Below are positions 9,082 to 17,550 of a DNA stretch of 64,000 nucleotides, piece after piece (position 1 is the first letter of the stretch; each line of letters starts with the position of its first letter). This DNA is from an uncultured Bacilli bacterium. Lineage in GTDB: Bacteria; Bacillota_I; Bacilli_A; RF39; UBA660. Location: positions 65,187 through 129,186 of the forward strand of contig CAKPHH010000003.1 in the NCBI GenBank assembly GCA_934157235.1, in the 5' to 3' direction. The notes below the pieces were generated by a model. The model was not told the DNA's origin and did no database searches. It saw only the letters and a list, made by a program, of their open reading frames with translations. The position numbers and the translations under genes are program-made.

Positions 9082-10023
9082 TTATTTATATATTTTACAA
9101 TATAATTTTGTTAATAATTTACTCTTTTCAATTGTCCTTTTTATAAAACTTCTGTTTTTAAAATACTTATTTTTCTTATAATCAGGAACTTCTTTTTTTA
9201 AGTAAGAAAAAGCTGTATCAATAAATTCTAGTCCTACTCTTTTATCTTTTTGATTTCTTTGTTGAATTGTATAATTAGTAATTATCCTGACAGTTAATTT
9301 ATTTACTTCTTCTTGAAGATATTCTTTATCTTTGGTATTTTGTCTTATTAAGTCAATTATTTTTAAAATATCAAAGCATCTTTTATCTCTTACAGTTGTT
9401 TCACTATTTCCATGAATTACATAGTAATTTAGTTTTTCATCAACTTTGGCTATTTTTTTGGCATTTATGAAGGCATCTATGACAAAAGGTGCATCTTCAT
9501 ATTTTAGATTTTCGACGAACTTTAAGTTATTCTTAGTAATTAATTCTCTTTTATATATTTTATTCCAAGGAGCTAGATTAACTTCATTAATAAGAGTTGG
9601 TCTTTTCTTTAGAGTTGTTTCTGTAAACGATGGTAAATTTATATCTTCTATTTTACCAGAATCATATACTTTATAAAAATCACAAATAACTAAATCAGAG
9701 TTGGTAGTAAGTGCTTTTTGATAAAGAATTTCACAAGCATCTTCTCTTAAGTAATCATCACTATCTAAAAACATTATATATTTACCAGATGATTTAGAAA
9801 TTCCGAAGTTTCTAGTTTTACCAATTCCTTGATTTTTATTTTTAAAATATTTAATTCTCTTATCATTATAACTTTTAATAATAGAATCAGTTTTATCAGT
9901 TGAGCCATCATTTATTAAAACAAACTCTAACTCTTTCTTAGTTTGATTCAGTAAAGAATCAAGACACTTATTCAAATATTTTTCCGCATTATAAATAGGA
10001 ACAATTATACTTATATCAGACAT
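9082..10023 (-). CDS. Glycosyltransferase family 2
   Basis: The 313-aa protein is a GT-A fold transferase. It has SIIVPIYNAEKYL at the N-terminus, LINDGSTDKT near residue 37, and the metal-binding FLDSDDYL near 85, followed by a family-typical APWNKIYKRE near 152. It adds one sugar to a lipid-linked or protein acceptor at the cytoplasmic face. It lacks obvious C-terminal membrane helices. Its ATG shares one base with the stop of the upstream polymerase-like gene (TAATG), indicating an operon. The sugar specificity cannot be read from the sequence. Confidence 0.9.
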   Translation of the reverse strand: MSDISIIVPIYNAEKYLNKCLDSLLNQTKKELEFVLINDGSTDKTDSIIKSYNDKRIKYFKNKNQGIGKTRNFGISKSSGKYIMFLDSDDYLREDACEILYQKALTTNSDLVICDFYKVYDSGKIEDINLPSFTETTLKKRPTLINEVNLAPWNKIYKRELITKNNLKFVENLKYEDAPFVIDAFINAKKIAKVDEKLNYYVIHGNSETTVRDKRCFDILKIIDLIRQNTKDKEYLQEEVNKLTVRIITNYTIQQRNQKDKRVGLEFIDTAFSYLKKEVPDYKKNKYFKNRSFIKRTIEKSKLLTKLYCKIYK

Positions 10024-11309
10024 TATACTTCTCTCCTTCTTTTATTTTTAAGACTATATAAATTTAATATATATTCTTTTTTACCATAATTTATTAAAAC
10101 CATTATTAAGGATATTACAATTAGACTTACAGATGGAGCTGTTATAATATGGCCGGTAAATAGTGATAAGAATAAAACTAATAATATACTAGTATTTAAC
10201 ATAAGTAAATCAAAATTGATTTTCTTCTTTTTAGAAGTAGTTTTGACTAATACATATATATAAGATGAAAAGAAAATTATAAAGCCTAGAATTCCATGAT
10301 TAAAATAAATATCTAAATAGTCCATTTCAATTAATTTGGCTTGTTTATTTTCTTGTTCGTAGTAACCTATTCCAAATAATTTATTAGTTAGAGGAGAATT
10401 ATCATAAAGATATTTTCGATCAGTAAAAAAAGTTACTCTTTGACTAAAGATAAAATGATCTATTAAATTACCATTATCAATAATATCCATTACATCTTTA
10501 ACTTTTAGGTAATCAAGGTGGACTTTAATGTTTTTATAAAAGTTGGTTTGAGGGATGGTTAAAATTAAAGTACTCATACCTACTAAAATAATTAAAAATG
10601 AAGAGATAATTGTTTTATACTTTTTCTTTCTAAAGGATACTATAATTATCCAAATAAAGGTCATACCAATAGTTATTAATAGTGATAATAAAGGTGTTTT
10701 AGTACCAATTGTTAAAATAACTACTAAGTACAGTAATATATATAGTAATTTAGGAATATAATTGTTTTTATTAGAAAAGGTAAGGAAGATAATTGGTGTT
10801 AAAACAGATATAATTCCCGATATTTCATTAGCTGAATTAAAGTAACCTAAGGTACCAGATTTAGTAATTTGATAACTCTTAAAACCAGAATTTAAGACTA
10901 TAGGAATAAATATAAATATTAGATATAGACTTAAAGTATAGAAAAGAGTTTTCTTACTTATTCTTATTTCATCTTTCAATTCATAAAAAGATATTAATAA
11001 TAAAGGAAAATAAAATACACGAAGAAGACCTTGTACTTCACCGAATAAATTATTGTTACCTAAAGTTATTATGTAGAAAATACTATAGATAAAAAATACT
11101 AAGTAGTATATGAGAGATATTTTCTTTTTATAAATAAAAACTGTGCAGAAAGCAATAAAGCATAAAAAGAGCATTCTAATAATAATGCCTAAAGTTAAGT
11201 TAAAATTAAATACATGTAAACAGATACCTGTTATAAGATCTAGTATTGGTTGTATTAAGATGAAAATACTAATTATTTTGTTTAAATTGCTTTTAACTAC
11301 TTTGCTCAT
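10023..11309 (-). CDS. O-antigen ligase/polymerase-like membrane protein (Wzy/RfaL superfamily)
   Basis: The 428-aa protein has about eleven hydrophobic segments and a large soluble loop (residues ~255-310, rich in D, N and K). The loop is followed by LFGIGYYEQENKQAKLIEMDYLDIYFNHGILGFIIFF, the pattern before the last helices of Wzy and WaaL-like proteins. Such proteins polymerise or ligate undecaprenyl-linked glycans outside the membrane. This is the first gene of the minus-strand polysaccharide operon. It has an AGAGGGA site before the ATG at 11309 and diverges from the PASTA gene across a 150-bp promoter region. Family assignment rests on topology more than on identity. Confidence 0.7.
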   Translation of the reverse strand: MSKVVKSNLNKIISIFILIQPILDLITGICLHVFNFNLTLGIIIRMLFLCFIAFCTVFIYKKKISLIYYLVFFIYSIFYIITLGNNNLFGEVQGLLRVFYFPLLLISFYELKDEIRISKKTLFYTLSLYLIFIFIPIVLNSGFKSYQITKSGTLGYFNSANEISGIISVLTPIIFLTFSNKNNYIPKLLYILLYLVVILTIGTKTPLLSLLITIGMTFIWIIIVSFRKKKYKTIISSFLIILVGMSTLILTIPQTNFYKNIKVHLDYLKVKDVMDIIDNGNLIDHFIFSQRVTFFTDRKYLYDNSPLTNKLFGIGYYEQENKQAKLIEMDYLDIYFNHGILGFIIFFSSYIYVLVKTTSKKKKINFDLLMLNTSILLVLFLSLFTGHIITAPSVSLIVISLIMVLINYGKKEYILNLYSLKNKRRREV

Positions 11310-11472
11310 TTTTATCCCTCTTAATGTAACATTTCTACTAAAATAATATCATTTATAAGAAAGTTAGTCAAATCTTTGAATATAGACATTCTTTGACATT
11401 TAAGAGAATTGTTAGTGTTTATATTTTACATTATTTAGTATATAATTATATAAGAAGATAGAGGTGGTTTAT

Positions 11473-13338
11473 TTGGCAAAAAAGAAAAATAGTAAAAATA
11501 CTACTATTCCAGAAGAAAAAAAGAATAAACAAGAAGAAGATTTTGTAAGGAAAATAGAGAATAAAGATACAAAAGATAAGAAAAAGAAAAATACAATTAT
11601 TAATATTTTAGTTATTTTGACAATTGTTAGTTGTTTAGGATTTTTTGGAGGAACTATTCTTAATGGAGTAAACTTAAAAGATATCGTTTTAGCTTTACTT
11701 TTGTTACTATTTACAGTTTTCTTTGTTTCTGTTAGTGTTACTAATCCTAGCAAGAAGAAAGGTAGTAATATTTTAGCTTTAATAGTACTAATTATTTATC
11801 AAGCATTTGGCTGTTTAGTTATGTTTAATATAATTAAAATGCCAACTATTAAAGTAATGGAAAATTTAGTTGATAAAAGTTTAAGTAGTGCAGTTAAATG
11901 GACAACTGATAATAAGATTGATTTAGAACAAATTTATGAATATAGTGATGTTGTTTCAGAATACCATGTTATTTATCAAAATGTAAAACCTGGTACTAAG
12001 TTAAAAAATGTTAAAAAGTTGATTTTGACAATTAGTGAAGGACCTAACCCAAGTAAAGAGATTATTATTCCAAGTATGATTGGTTGGGAAAGTGAAACTG
12101 TTTTAAAATATATTGAAGATAATCATTTGACTAATATCAAAGTAGAATTTGTTAAGTCTACTTCTAAAGCTAATACTTTAATTGAACAAAGTAAATCTGG
12201 TAACGTAAGAAGAAATGAGGAAATAAAGTTTGTTTTCTCATATGGTGAAGAACGTGATTTCAGTGAAATTAAGTTAAGTAATTTAACTAATAAGAGTAAA
12301 TATGAAGCAATGTTTTATTTAGCTAAAAATGGAATTAAATATGAGTTTGTATATGACTTTTCTGATAGTATAAAAAAAGATAATGTAATAAGTCAAAATG
12401 TTGAGGCTGGTACGATGATTTCTTTAACTGGTGAAAATGTAGTTATGGTAAAGGTTACAATTAGTAAGGGACCTAAAATTATTGTTCCAGACTTAAAAAC
12501 TATGAGTGTTGAAGAGGTTACTAGTTGGATTATTAAGAATAAATTAAAAGTAGAATTTAAAGATGCATACGATGAAAATATAGCGGAAAATAAAATCATT
12601 TCAGCTAGTCATAATAAGGGAGATGCAGTTAGCGAAGGTACGGTTATTACTATTACAATTTCTAATGGTAAGTTAAGAATGCCAAGCTTTAAGAGTTTAA
12701 GTGAATTTAGAGAATGGGCAACTAAATATAATATAAATTATGATGAACAACATGAATTTAGCGATAGTGTCGCAATTGGTGATGTTATTAGATATTCTTA
12801 TAAAAAGGGAGATACTATTAAGAATAACGATACAATAATTGTTACAATTTCCGATGGTAAGAAGATTTCTGTTCCTAGTGTTATAGGTTTAACTAAGAGT
12901 GCAGCTGGGACTAAACTTAAAAGTGCTGGTTTAAATTATAACTTTGTTTATAGATACAATAGTAATGTGGAAAAAGGTAAAGTAAGTAATCAATCTATTA
13001 GTGCTGGTTCTACAGTATCAGCAGGTACAACGGTTACAGTTACAATAAGTAATGGTAAAGCTCCAAGTAATAATGGTAATGGCGGAAATAGCGGTGGTAC
13101 TACTCCTACTCCAAAACCATCTTGTGAAAATATTCTTTTCTTTATTCAAAATGGAAATACAGGTTCGCAAGTTTTAAGTGCTACAAGGTCTGCTAATCCT
13201 AAATTTAATATTACTGCCACTTTTGTTGATAGTTGTAGTAATGGAGATTCTGTATCTGGTTCAGTATGTAATGCTAGTAGTTACGATGATAAGGAACTAT
13301 CAACATGTAATAAAATTAATTTGATAATTGTTAAGTAA
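11473..13338 (+). CDS. Membrane protein with about six extracellular PASTA repeats, no kinase domain
   Basis: The protein has a highly charged N-terminus (~residues 1-40, Lys/Glu rich), three membrane segments (~42-115), then a chain of about six PASTA-like units up to residue ~520. Examples are VPDLKTMSVEEV...TITISNG and VPSVIGLTKSAAG...VTISNG. A Gly/Asn/Thr/Pro linker and a C-terminal ~70-residue domain with four Cys follow. PASTA repeats usually sit on PrkC/StkP kinases or PBPs and sense muropeptides; neither catalytic domain is present here. The TTG at 11473, 5 nt after GAGGTGG, is preferred over the GTG at 11464 lying inside that site. A TATAAT at 11441-11446 is a plausible -10. Confidence 0.82.
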   Translation: MAKKKNSKNTTIPEEKKNKQEEDFVRKIENKDTKDKKKKNTIINILVILTIVSCLGFFGGTILNGVNLKDIVLALLLLLFTVFFVSVSVTNPSKKKGSNILALIVLIIYQAFGCLVMFNIIKMPTIKVMENLVDKSLSSAVKWTTDNKIDLEQIYEYSDVVSEYHVIYQNVKPGTKLKNVKKLILTISEGPNPSKEIIIPSMIGWESETVLKYIEDNHLTNIKVEFVKSTSKANTLIEQSKSGNVRRNEEIKFVFSYGEERDFSEIKLSNLTNKSKYEAMFYLAKNGIKYEFVYDFSDSIKKDNVISQNVEAGTMISLTGENVVMVKVTISKGPKIIVPDLKTMSVEEVTSWIIKNKLKVEFKDAYDENIAENKIISASHNKGDAVSEGTVITITISNGKLRMPSFKSLSEFREWATKYNINYDEQHEFSDSVAIGDVIRYSYKKGDTIKNNDTIIVTISDGKKISVPSVIGLTKSAAGTKLKSAGLNYNFVYRYNSNVEKGKVSNQSISAGSTVSAGTTVTVTISNGKAPSNNGNGGNSGGTTPTPKPSCENILFFIQNGNTGSQVLSATRSANPKFNITATFVDSCSNGDSVSGSVCNASSYDDKELSTCNKINLIIVK

Positions 13339-13356
13339 ATAATTATTAAGAAATAA

Positions 13357-13394
13357 AAAGATTCATATCATGATTGTATGAATCTTTATTTTTT
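13357..13394 (+). terminator. Rho-independent terminator of the PASTA gene
   Basis: An 11-bp perfect stem, 13357-13367 pairing with 13377-13387, has a 9-nt loop and is followed by a T-run at 13389-13394. Confidence 0.85.
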
Positions 13395-13677
13395 GTGTTT
13401 AATTTACTCTTCTGCTTTAATATTTTGCTTCTTGTATTTTCTTTTTATAAAGAATAAGATATGGTTATGAATGCTTATTAAAGTTCTAGAAAATCTATAT
13501 CATTTTATTACTCTACCTATTTGTTAAAAATAAAAGAGCTTTTTTTTTGGGGGGACTGCTTTCTTCAGGGGGCCTGCAAATAGCATCACTTTTTTTTCAT
13601 ATTTCTCAATATTATTGATTTATAACATGCTATATTTCTCGTAAATAGCCCTATTTTACCTATCGTTACCTATGTAC
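13395..13677. other. Non-coding left flank of the island
   Basis: No open frame with a start and ribosome site is visible. The stretch is AT-rich except for two G-runs, GGGGGG near 13551 and CAGGGGG near 13568, close to where the island should begin. A CAGGGGG also occurs near 19585 at the right end, so this may be part of the recombination core. No tRNA or tmRNA end is recognisable. Confidence 0.4.
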
Positions 13678-13710
13678 TTGTTCCCAAGTTGTTCCCAAGT
13701 TGTTCCAAAG
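13678..13710. repeat. Three tandem 11-bp repeats, left end of island
   Basis: TTGTTCCCAAG occurs twice and TTGTTCCAAAG once, back to back with no spacer. Two further copies in the same orientation lie at 19483-19504. Such arrays fit arm-type binding sites for an integrase N-terminal domain, or att direct repeats. Which of the two is not decidable here. Confidence 0.75.
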
Positions 13711-13715
13711 AATTA

Positions 13716-14405
13716 TTATTTTTGCTTTTTAGATTTTGCTTGTTTTTTTATTTTTGAATTTTTATTAACTTCTATTTTTTCTTCTTCATATTCAACATAT
13801 AACTCACTAAAAATTATTTCTAATCTCTCATAAATTCCATCTTCGCCTTTTAATACCTTTTTTACTTCAGCAAATTTCTTTATTGAAAAGTAAATTATAG
13901 CCGATGCTAACACTATGCTTATCAAATATGGCAGGGATTTTTCAAAACTATTTATATTAAATCCTTCTTTAGTTACAAATGCCAACGCAATTGATATAAC
14001 TATGGCTATAATTGCCCAGAAATTATCTCCTACTATCTTTGGCTTTATGTAAGTTCTATAATGATTTAAAATGCATTCTAAAGCTTTTTTATTATATTTT
14101 TTCTCATCTTTTAGAAATTTTTTAAATAATTCTTTTTCTTTATTATTTATTATTTCATCTAATGATAACCCTTTATTGTCTTTTTTATCAAAATTAAAAT
14201 ATAACTTTGCATTTAATTCTTTTTCACATATCTTCTTCATTATAAAGAATACAGAGACTAAAACTAAAATCATTAAAATGTATGCCCTACCAATATTTAA
14301 TATCCATAATAAAGGCATTATTATAATGTAAGTCCAAAATATTTTCTTTGTAATTCTATTATAAGAGCTTTGTTTTTTATATAAATCTTCTATCTTATTA
14401 AACAT
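13716..14405 (-). CDS. Unknown four-helix membrane protein
   Basis: I do not recognise this 229-aa protein. It has two hydrophobic segments at ~25-60, a long charged Lys/Glu-rich cytoplasmic or coiled stretch (~60-122), two more segments at ~127-170, and a basic C-terminus ending KKQAKSKKQK. The start at 14405 has a strong AGGAGG site, and an extended -10 (TGGTATAAT, 14429-14434 as core) gives it its own promoter. It is the last gene inside the left repeat array and starts 88 nt after the nuclease gene. Membrane proteins of this size are common effectors in defence islands, but nothing in its sequence proves that role. Confidence 0.7.
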   Translation of the reverse strand: MFNKIEDLYKKQSSYNRITKKIFWTYIIIMPLLWILNIGRAYILMILVLVSVFFIMKKICEKELNAKLYFNFDKKDNKGLSLDEIINNKEKELFKKFLKDEKKYNKKALECILNHYRTYIKPKIVGDNFWAIIAIVISIALAFVTKEGFNINSFEKSLPYLISIVLASAIIYFSIKKFAEVKKVLKGEDGIYERLEIIFSELYVEYEEEKIEVNKNSKIKKQAKSKKQK

Positions 14406-14492
14406 ATAAAACCTCCTGATTAGCTAATATTATACCATAATTTGATAATATAATTGCTGCATAATAAAAGATATTGACTATTTCATCAATAC

Positions 14493-15662
14493 CTAATTTT
14501 TAAATAATTCTTTCCATTTCTTTATATTTTCTTCATCCTCATCACTTAATAAATACTTCATAATCATTTTAGATAAATTATCTATATCTTCCTGCTTATG
14601 TAACACATGTATTTTTCTATGACAATTTGGACATATAGCTACTGTATTGTATATAGCATCAGGACCATTTTCAGCTAATGTTATTACGTGATGTGACTCA
14701 AGATATGGCCTGCCATTTTTATCCTTAAATGGTGCTTCTTTACCACATAAATCACATATACCATTTGCTCTTTCTTTTGTGTACTCTGCTATATACTGAT
14801 TTCTTTCTCTATACGTTGTTTTTACCTCTTTAGTGTACACATTATCAGTCTCTGCTATTTTAGCTCTTTTCTTAATTTCTGCTACGTTAAACTTTCTTAC
14901 TTCTTTTATTTTTTCGCTTTCGCTTTTTTCAATGTCTTCAATATCAATTATTATCGGTTTAGATTGATCAATTCTTTTTAATGGAAATTTAATTACTTTT
15001 CTTATTATTCCATTAATATCAGCTTCCTCAGATTGATATGGTGTTCCTGCTAATTCAACTTCTCCATCATAATAGTATTCGTTATCTTTATATGATTCGA
15101 ATAAGTATACTTTTATTCCTTCACGTTTAGCTATTGTTAAAGTTTTGTTCTGAGCAAATGCAATACTTTGATCATTCTCTGTTCCCATTCCTGTATAATT
15201 TAAAATGCCATCATCTGTCCATTGATCATCATATAAAGGATTATTATGCTTTGCAATTAATACTAATGAATTAGTATCTTTAGACCTTCTCATTCCACCC
15301 ATGTTTGAACATTTAAATGTATTAGCTATCTCACTATTTGAATATACATTTCCTACTATTAAATCATTTATCCCATAATAATGGCTCATTTCATCTGGAT
15401 AATTGTCTTTTAGGTAATCTGCTAATGATTCATTACTTAAAATACCATTTTGCTCTAAGAATATAAAATCATCTGCATACTTATGATTTCCACCTTTAAA
15501 TTTCAAAAAATGTTCATACATATTTCCTGTATATTTTATATACTTAATTCTACTATACTCCACTTGTATTCTCTTCTTAAATTTTTCATACTCTGGATGA
15601 TTATTTATAAATTCTAAAGCTTTATCAAAATTATCAAAAACGAATTTAACTCCTTTATCCAT
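14493..15662 (-). CDS. ScoMcrA-like SRA-HNH nuclease, probable type IV (modification-dependent) restriction enzyme
   Basis: The 389-aa protein has an uncharacterised N-terminal ~100 residues and then an SRA-like domain (~105-230) with the pattern MGGMRRSKDTNSLVLIAKH...YTGMGTENDQ...VELAGTPYQ, which I associate with ScoMcrA-like SRA domains. A charged linker follows, then a classical HNH: CDLC (303-306), SHH (323-325), CPNCH (344-348). The four Cys should bind zinc and His324/325 with His348 the catalytic metal. SRA domains flip out modified cytosine; McrA-type enzymes cut modified or phosphorothioated DNA. It starts 2 nt after the Nudix gene, with its AAGGAG site inside that gene's last codons, so the two are co-translated. 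Confidence 0.8.
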   Translation of the reverse strand: MDKGVKFVFDNFDKALEFINNHPEYEKFKKRIQVEYSRIKYIKYTGNMYEHFLKFKGGNHKYADDFIFLEQNGILSNESLADYLKDNYPDEMSHYYGINDLIVGNVYSNSEIANTFKCSNMGGMRRSKDTNSLVLIAKHNNPLYDDQWTDDGILNYTGMGTENDQSIAFAQNKTLTIAKREGIKVYLFESYKDNEYYYDGEVELAGTPYQSEEADINGIIRKVIKFPLKRIDQSKPIIIDIEDIEKSESEKIKEVRKFNVAEIKKRAKIAETDNVYTKEVKTTYRERNQYIAEYTKERANGICDLCGKEAPFKDKNGRPYLESHHVITLAENGPDAIYNTVAICPNCHRKIHVLHKQEDIDNLSKMIMKYLLSDEDEENIKKWKELFKN

Positions 15663-15664
15663 AA

Positions 15665-16051
15665 TTACATCTCCTTAACAAATTTGGCTAGTGGTATATC
15701 TGCTTGTGCTAAATCATAATCTAATAAATCTTTCTTATCCACCCATTTATATTCAGAATGATCATGTAAATGAAAATCACCTGACATATAAGTACAACTA
15801 TACAATTTTAAATCAACTGTCTTTTGAGGGTATTTGCACACATTATTTACTAAGAATTTATTTGCATGAACTTCTAATTCAAACTCTTCTTTAATTTCTC
15901 TTTCTATTGCGATTTTTTCATCTTCGTCTTGTTTTACTTTACCGCCAGGAAATTCCCACTTTCCTAATACATTAGGATCGCCTGTGGAACGTTTAGCTAT
16001 TAATACTTTATTATTTTTTTCTATTAAAGCTGCCACAACATTTATAATCAT
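15665..16051 (-). CDS. Nudix hydrolase, NudG/MutT-like (d)CTP or modified nucleotide pyrophosphohydrolase
   Basis: The protein is 128 aa from the ATG at 16051. A GTG at 16060 is in frame, but GGTGG just before the ATG decides the start. The Nudix box is complete apart from its last Gly: G37-x5-E43-x7-R51-E52-x2-E55-E56. The overall pattern resembles E. coli NudG: VVAALIE, GKWEFPGGKV and the C-terminal ADIPLAKFV matching NudG's ADIPLLEAF. NudG prefers 5-methyl-dCTP and CTP-type substrates. A 6-of-6 TATAAT within TGTTATAAT (16069-16074) lies upstream. It is the first gene of a two-gene unit with the SRA-HNH nuclease, which suggests a pool-cleaning role for modified dCTP. Confidence 0.82.
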   Translation of the reverse strand: MIINVVAALIEKNNKVLIAKRSTGDPNVLGKWEFPGGKVKQDEDEKIAIEREIKEEFELEVHANKFLVNNVCKYPQKTVDLKLYSCTYMSGDFHLHDHSEYKWVDKKDLLDYDLAQADIPLAKFVKEM

Positions 16052-16080
16052 TGCTACCACCTATAATTATTATAACACAG

Positions 16081-16101
16081 AAAAAGCTCATTAAATGAGC
16101 T
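16081..16101 (-). terminator. Terminator after the HNH fragment
   Basis: A 7-bp stem (AGCTCAT/ATGAGCT, 16085-16101) with a 3-nt loop is followed by five T on the minus strand. It separates the HNH fragment from the Nudix promoter. Confidence 0.75.
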
Positions 16102-16109
16102 ATATTAAA

Positions 16110-16559
16110 TTATGCTAATAAATAATTTTTTCTTCTATATTCTATTGCATCTACATCAGGGTAATTATTTTCATCTTCTGGTAATTTTATTATTTTATTA
16201 TTAATTCTAGATAGAATTCCTGTTTTGTCTTTTACTCTATCACTTTCGGTTACTACAACTTTTAAATCACCTTCATCAGTATATTCAAATGCAAATAACT
16301 TTTTATCAAACATTCTATGCATCTCTACTGATAAAGCAATCCCATTGTTAACTGAAAATGATCCAGAATCACTATATGGAATTATATGAGCAGCCTCTAA
16401 CAAATAAGTTGTTGAATTATAATTTTTAATTTCTATTGATTTTCCTGTTATAGCACATTGATAACCATATGCTTTTAGGACTTCTTCTCTGAATCTTCTT
16501 TGTTCTTCTGCCGATCTTCCTGTTACTCTTACATCATCATAAGATAATTCAGTTTGAAT
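16110..16559 (-). pseudogene. HNH_2-type endonuclease, 5'-truncated
   Basis: The open frame runs from codon ATT at 16559, directly after an in-frame TAA (16560-16562), to the stop at 16110. It has no proper start codon at its beginning. The remaining ~149 residues read as a C-terminal HNH domain: a region ending GYQCAITG, AAHIIPYSDSG with the first catalytic His, NNGIALS with the Asn, EMHRMFD with the last His. Such domains normally follow a longer N-terminal region of 150 or more residues, which is gone. A TTG at 16403 could start a 97-aa remnant. The truncation point coincides with the truncation of the divergent integrase, so one deletion probably removed both 5' ends. Confidence 0.72.
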
Positions 16560-16612
16560 TTAAATTAAAATTAAGAGAAGATGAGAATACTAATAATGTA
16601 ACTTTTGAAGAA

Positions 16613-17536
16613 ATGATTAGAATGTTTATTGATTTTAGAAAAGATAAAGTTAAGGAAAATACATTATATGGTTACAACAATAAATTACCTTATTTAAAAT
16701 CACTATATAAAGTTAAACTTAAAGATTTTAACTACCCTACTTTTGAAAGATGGCATGATGAAATAAATAGTACTCATCTTGCTACAAGAACTAAAAATGA
16801 CATATATAAATTATCAAAAACTATTTTAAATTATGTTACTGCATGGTATGAGTTTAACTTTGCTAAGGTATATCCTAAAATGTATAACTTTAATGATCCT
16901 AATGAATTCCCAAAAGAACAGTTATTTTTTACTTATGAAGAATTCAAACAATTTCTTTCTGTTGAAACTGATATCAAATGGATTGGTATTTTTGAGATAT
17001 TATATTACTGTGGATTAAGACGTGGAGAGCTTAGAGGATTGCAATGGAAAGATATCAATTTTAAAGATAGAACTTTAAGTATAACAAAGCAAATTAATGA
17101 CCGTTGCGGATCCGTTAAAAACTGGCGATTCTCGGTTTCTAAAACTAAAAGTAGTATAAGAATATTAAAGATGCATCAAGTCCTCACAAATGACCTTAAA
17201 ATGATGAAAAGCGAGGCAGAAAAGGTTCCTGGATTTAATGATAATTTCTTTGTCGCAGGAGATATGCTTCCAGTATGCAGTAATACACTTACTAATCATA
17301 AAAATGTTAATTGTAAATTAGTTGATGTTAAACAGATCCGATTACATGATTTCAGACATTCTTGTGCATCTCTTCTGGTTAATAAAGGAGCTAACGTTCA
17401 AGTAGTAGCAAAATACTTAGGCCATACAAAAGTTGAAGAAACTTTAAAAACTTATTCACACCTATTTACAAGCACTTTGGATGAAGTCGTTGCCGTAATA
17501 GATAACTTAGACAATAATAAAACCGATGATGTTTAG
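16613..17536 (+). CDS. int: Tyrosine recombinase/integrase, N-terminal arm-binding domain missing
   Basis: The 307-aa product retains the core-binding SAM-like domain (~1-90) and the catalytic domain with all expected residues: R136 (GLRRGEL), Lys ~179 (KTKSS), H245-x2-R248 (HDFRH), H271 (LGH) and Tyr281 (TYSHL). The frame is open upstream to about 16550 (FEFKLKLREDENTNN), which looks like the linker after an arm-type DNA-binding domain, but the preceding ~50 residues are absent. No good ribosome site precedes 16613. Full-length integrases of this Tn916/phage type are about 370-390 aa. It probably once moved the island. It may still be catalytic, but correct attachment-site choice needs the lost domain. 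Confidence 0.82.
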   Translation: MIRMFIDFRKDKVKENTLYGYNNKLPYLKSLYKVKLKDFNYPTFERWHDEINSTHLATRTKNDIYKLSKTILNYVTAWYEFNFAKVYPKMYNFNDPNEFPKEQLFFTYEEFKQFLSVETDIKWIGIFEILYYCGLRRGELRGLQWKDINFKDRTLSITKQINDRCGSVKNWRFSVSKTKSSIRILKMHQVLTNDLKMMKSEAEKVPGFNDNFFVAGDMLPVCSNTLTNHKNVNCKLVDVKQIRLHDFRHSCASLLVNKGANVQVVAKYLGHTKVEETLKTYSHLFTSTLDEVVAVIDNLDNNKTDDV

Positions 17537-17550
17537 TCACCGGTTATTTT

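Noticed and set aside
13400..13680. tRNA or tmRNA 3' end as island attachment site
   Set aside because: No T-loop (GTTCRA) with acceptor stem or CCA-like end is visible on either strand at either island edge.
13678..13710. CRISPR-like tandem repeats
   Set aside because: The 11-bp units have no spacers between them and no cas genes are near; integrase or att repeats explain them better.
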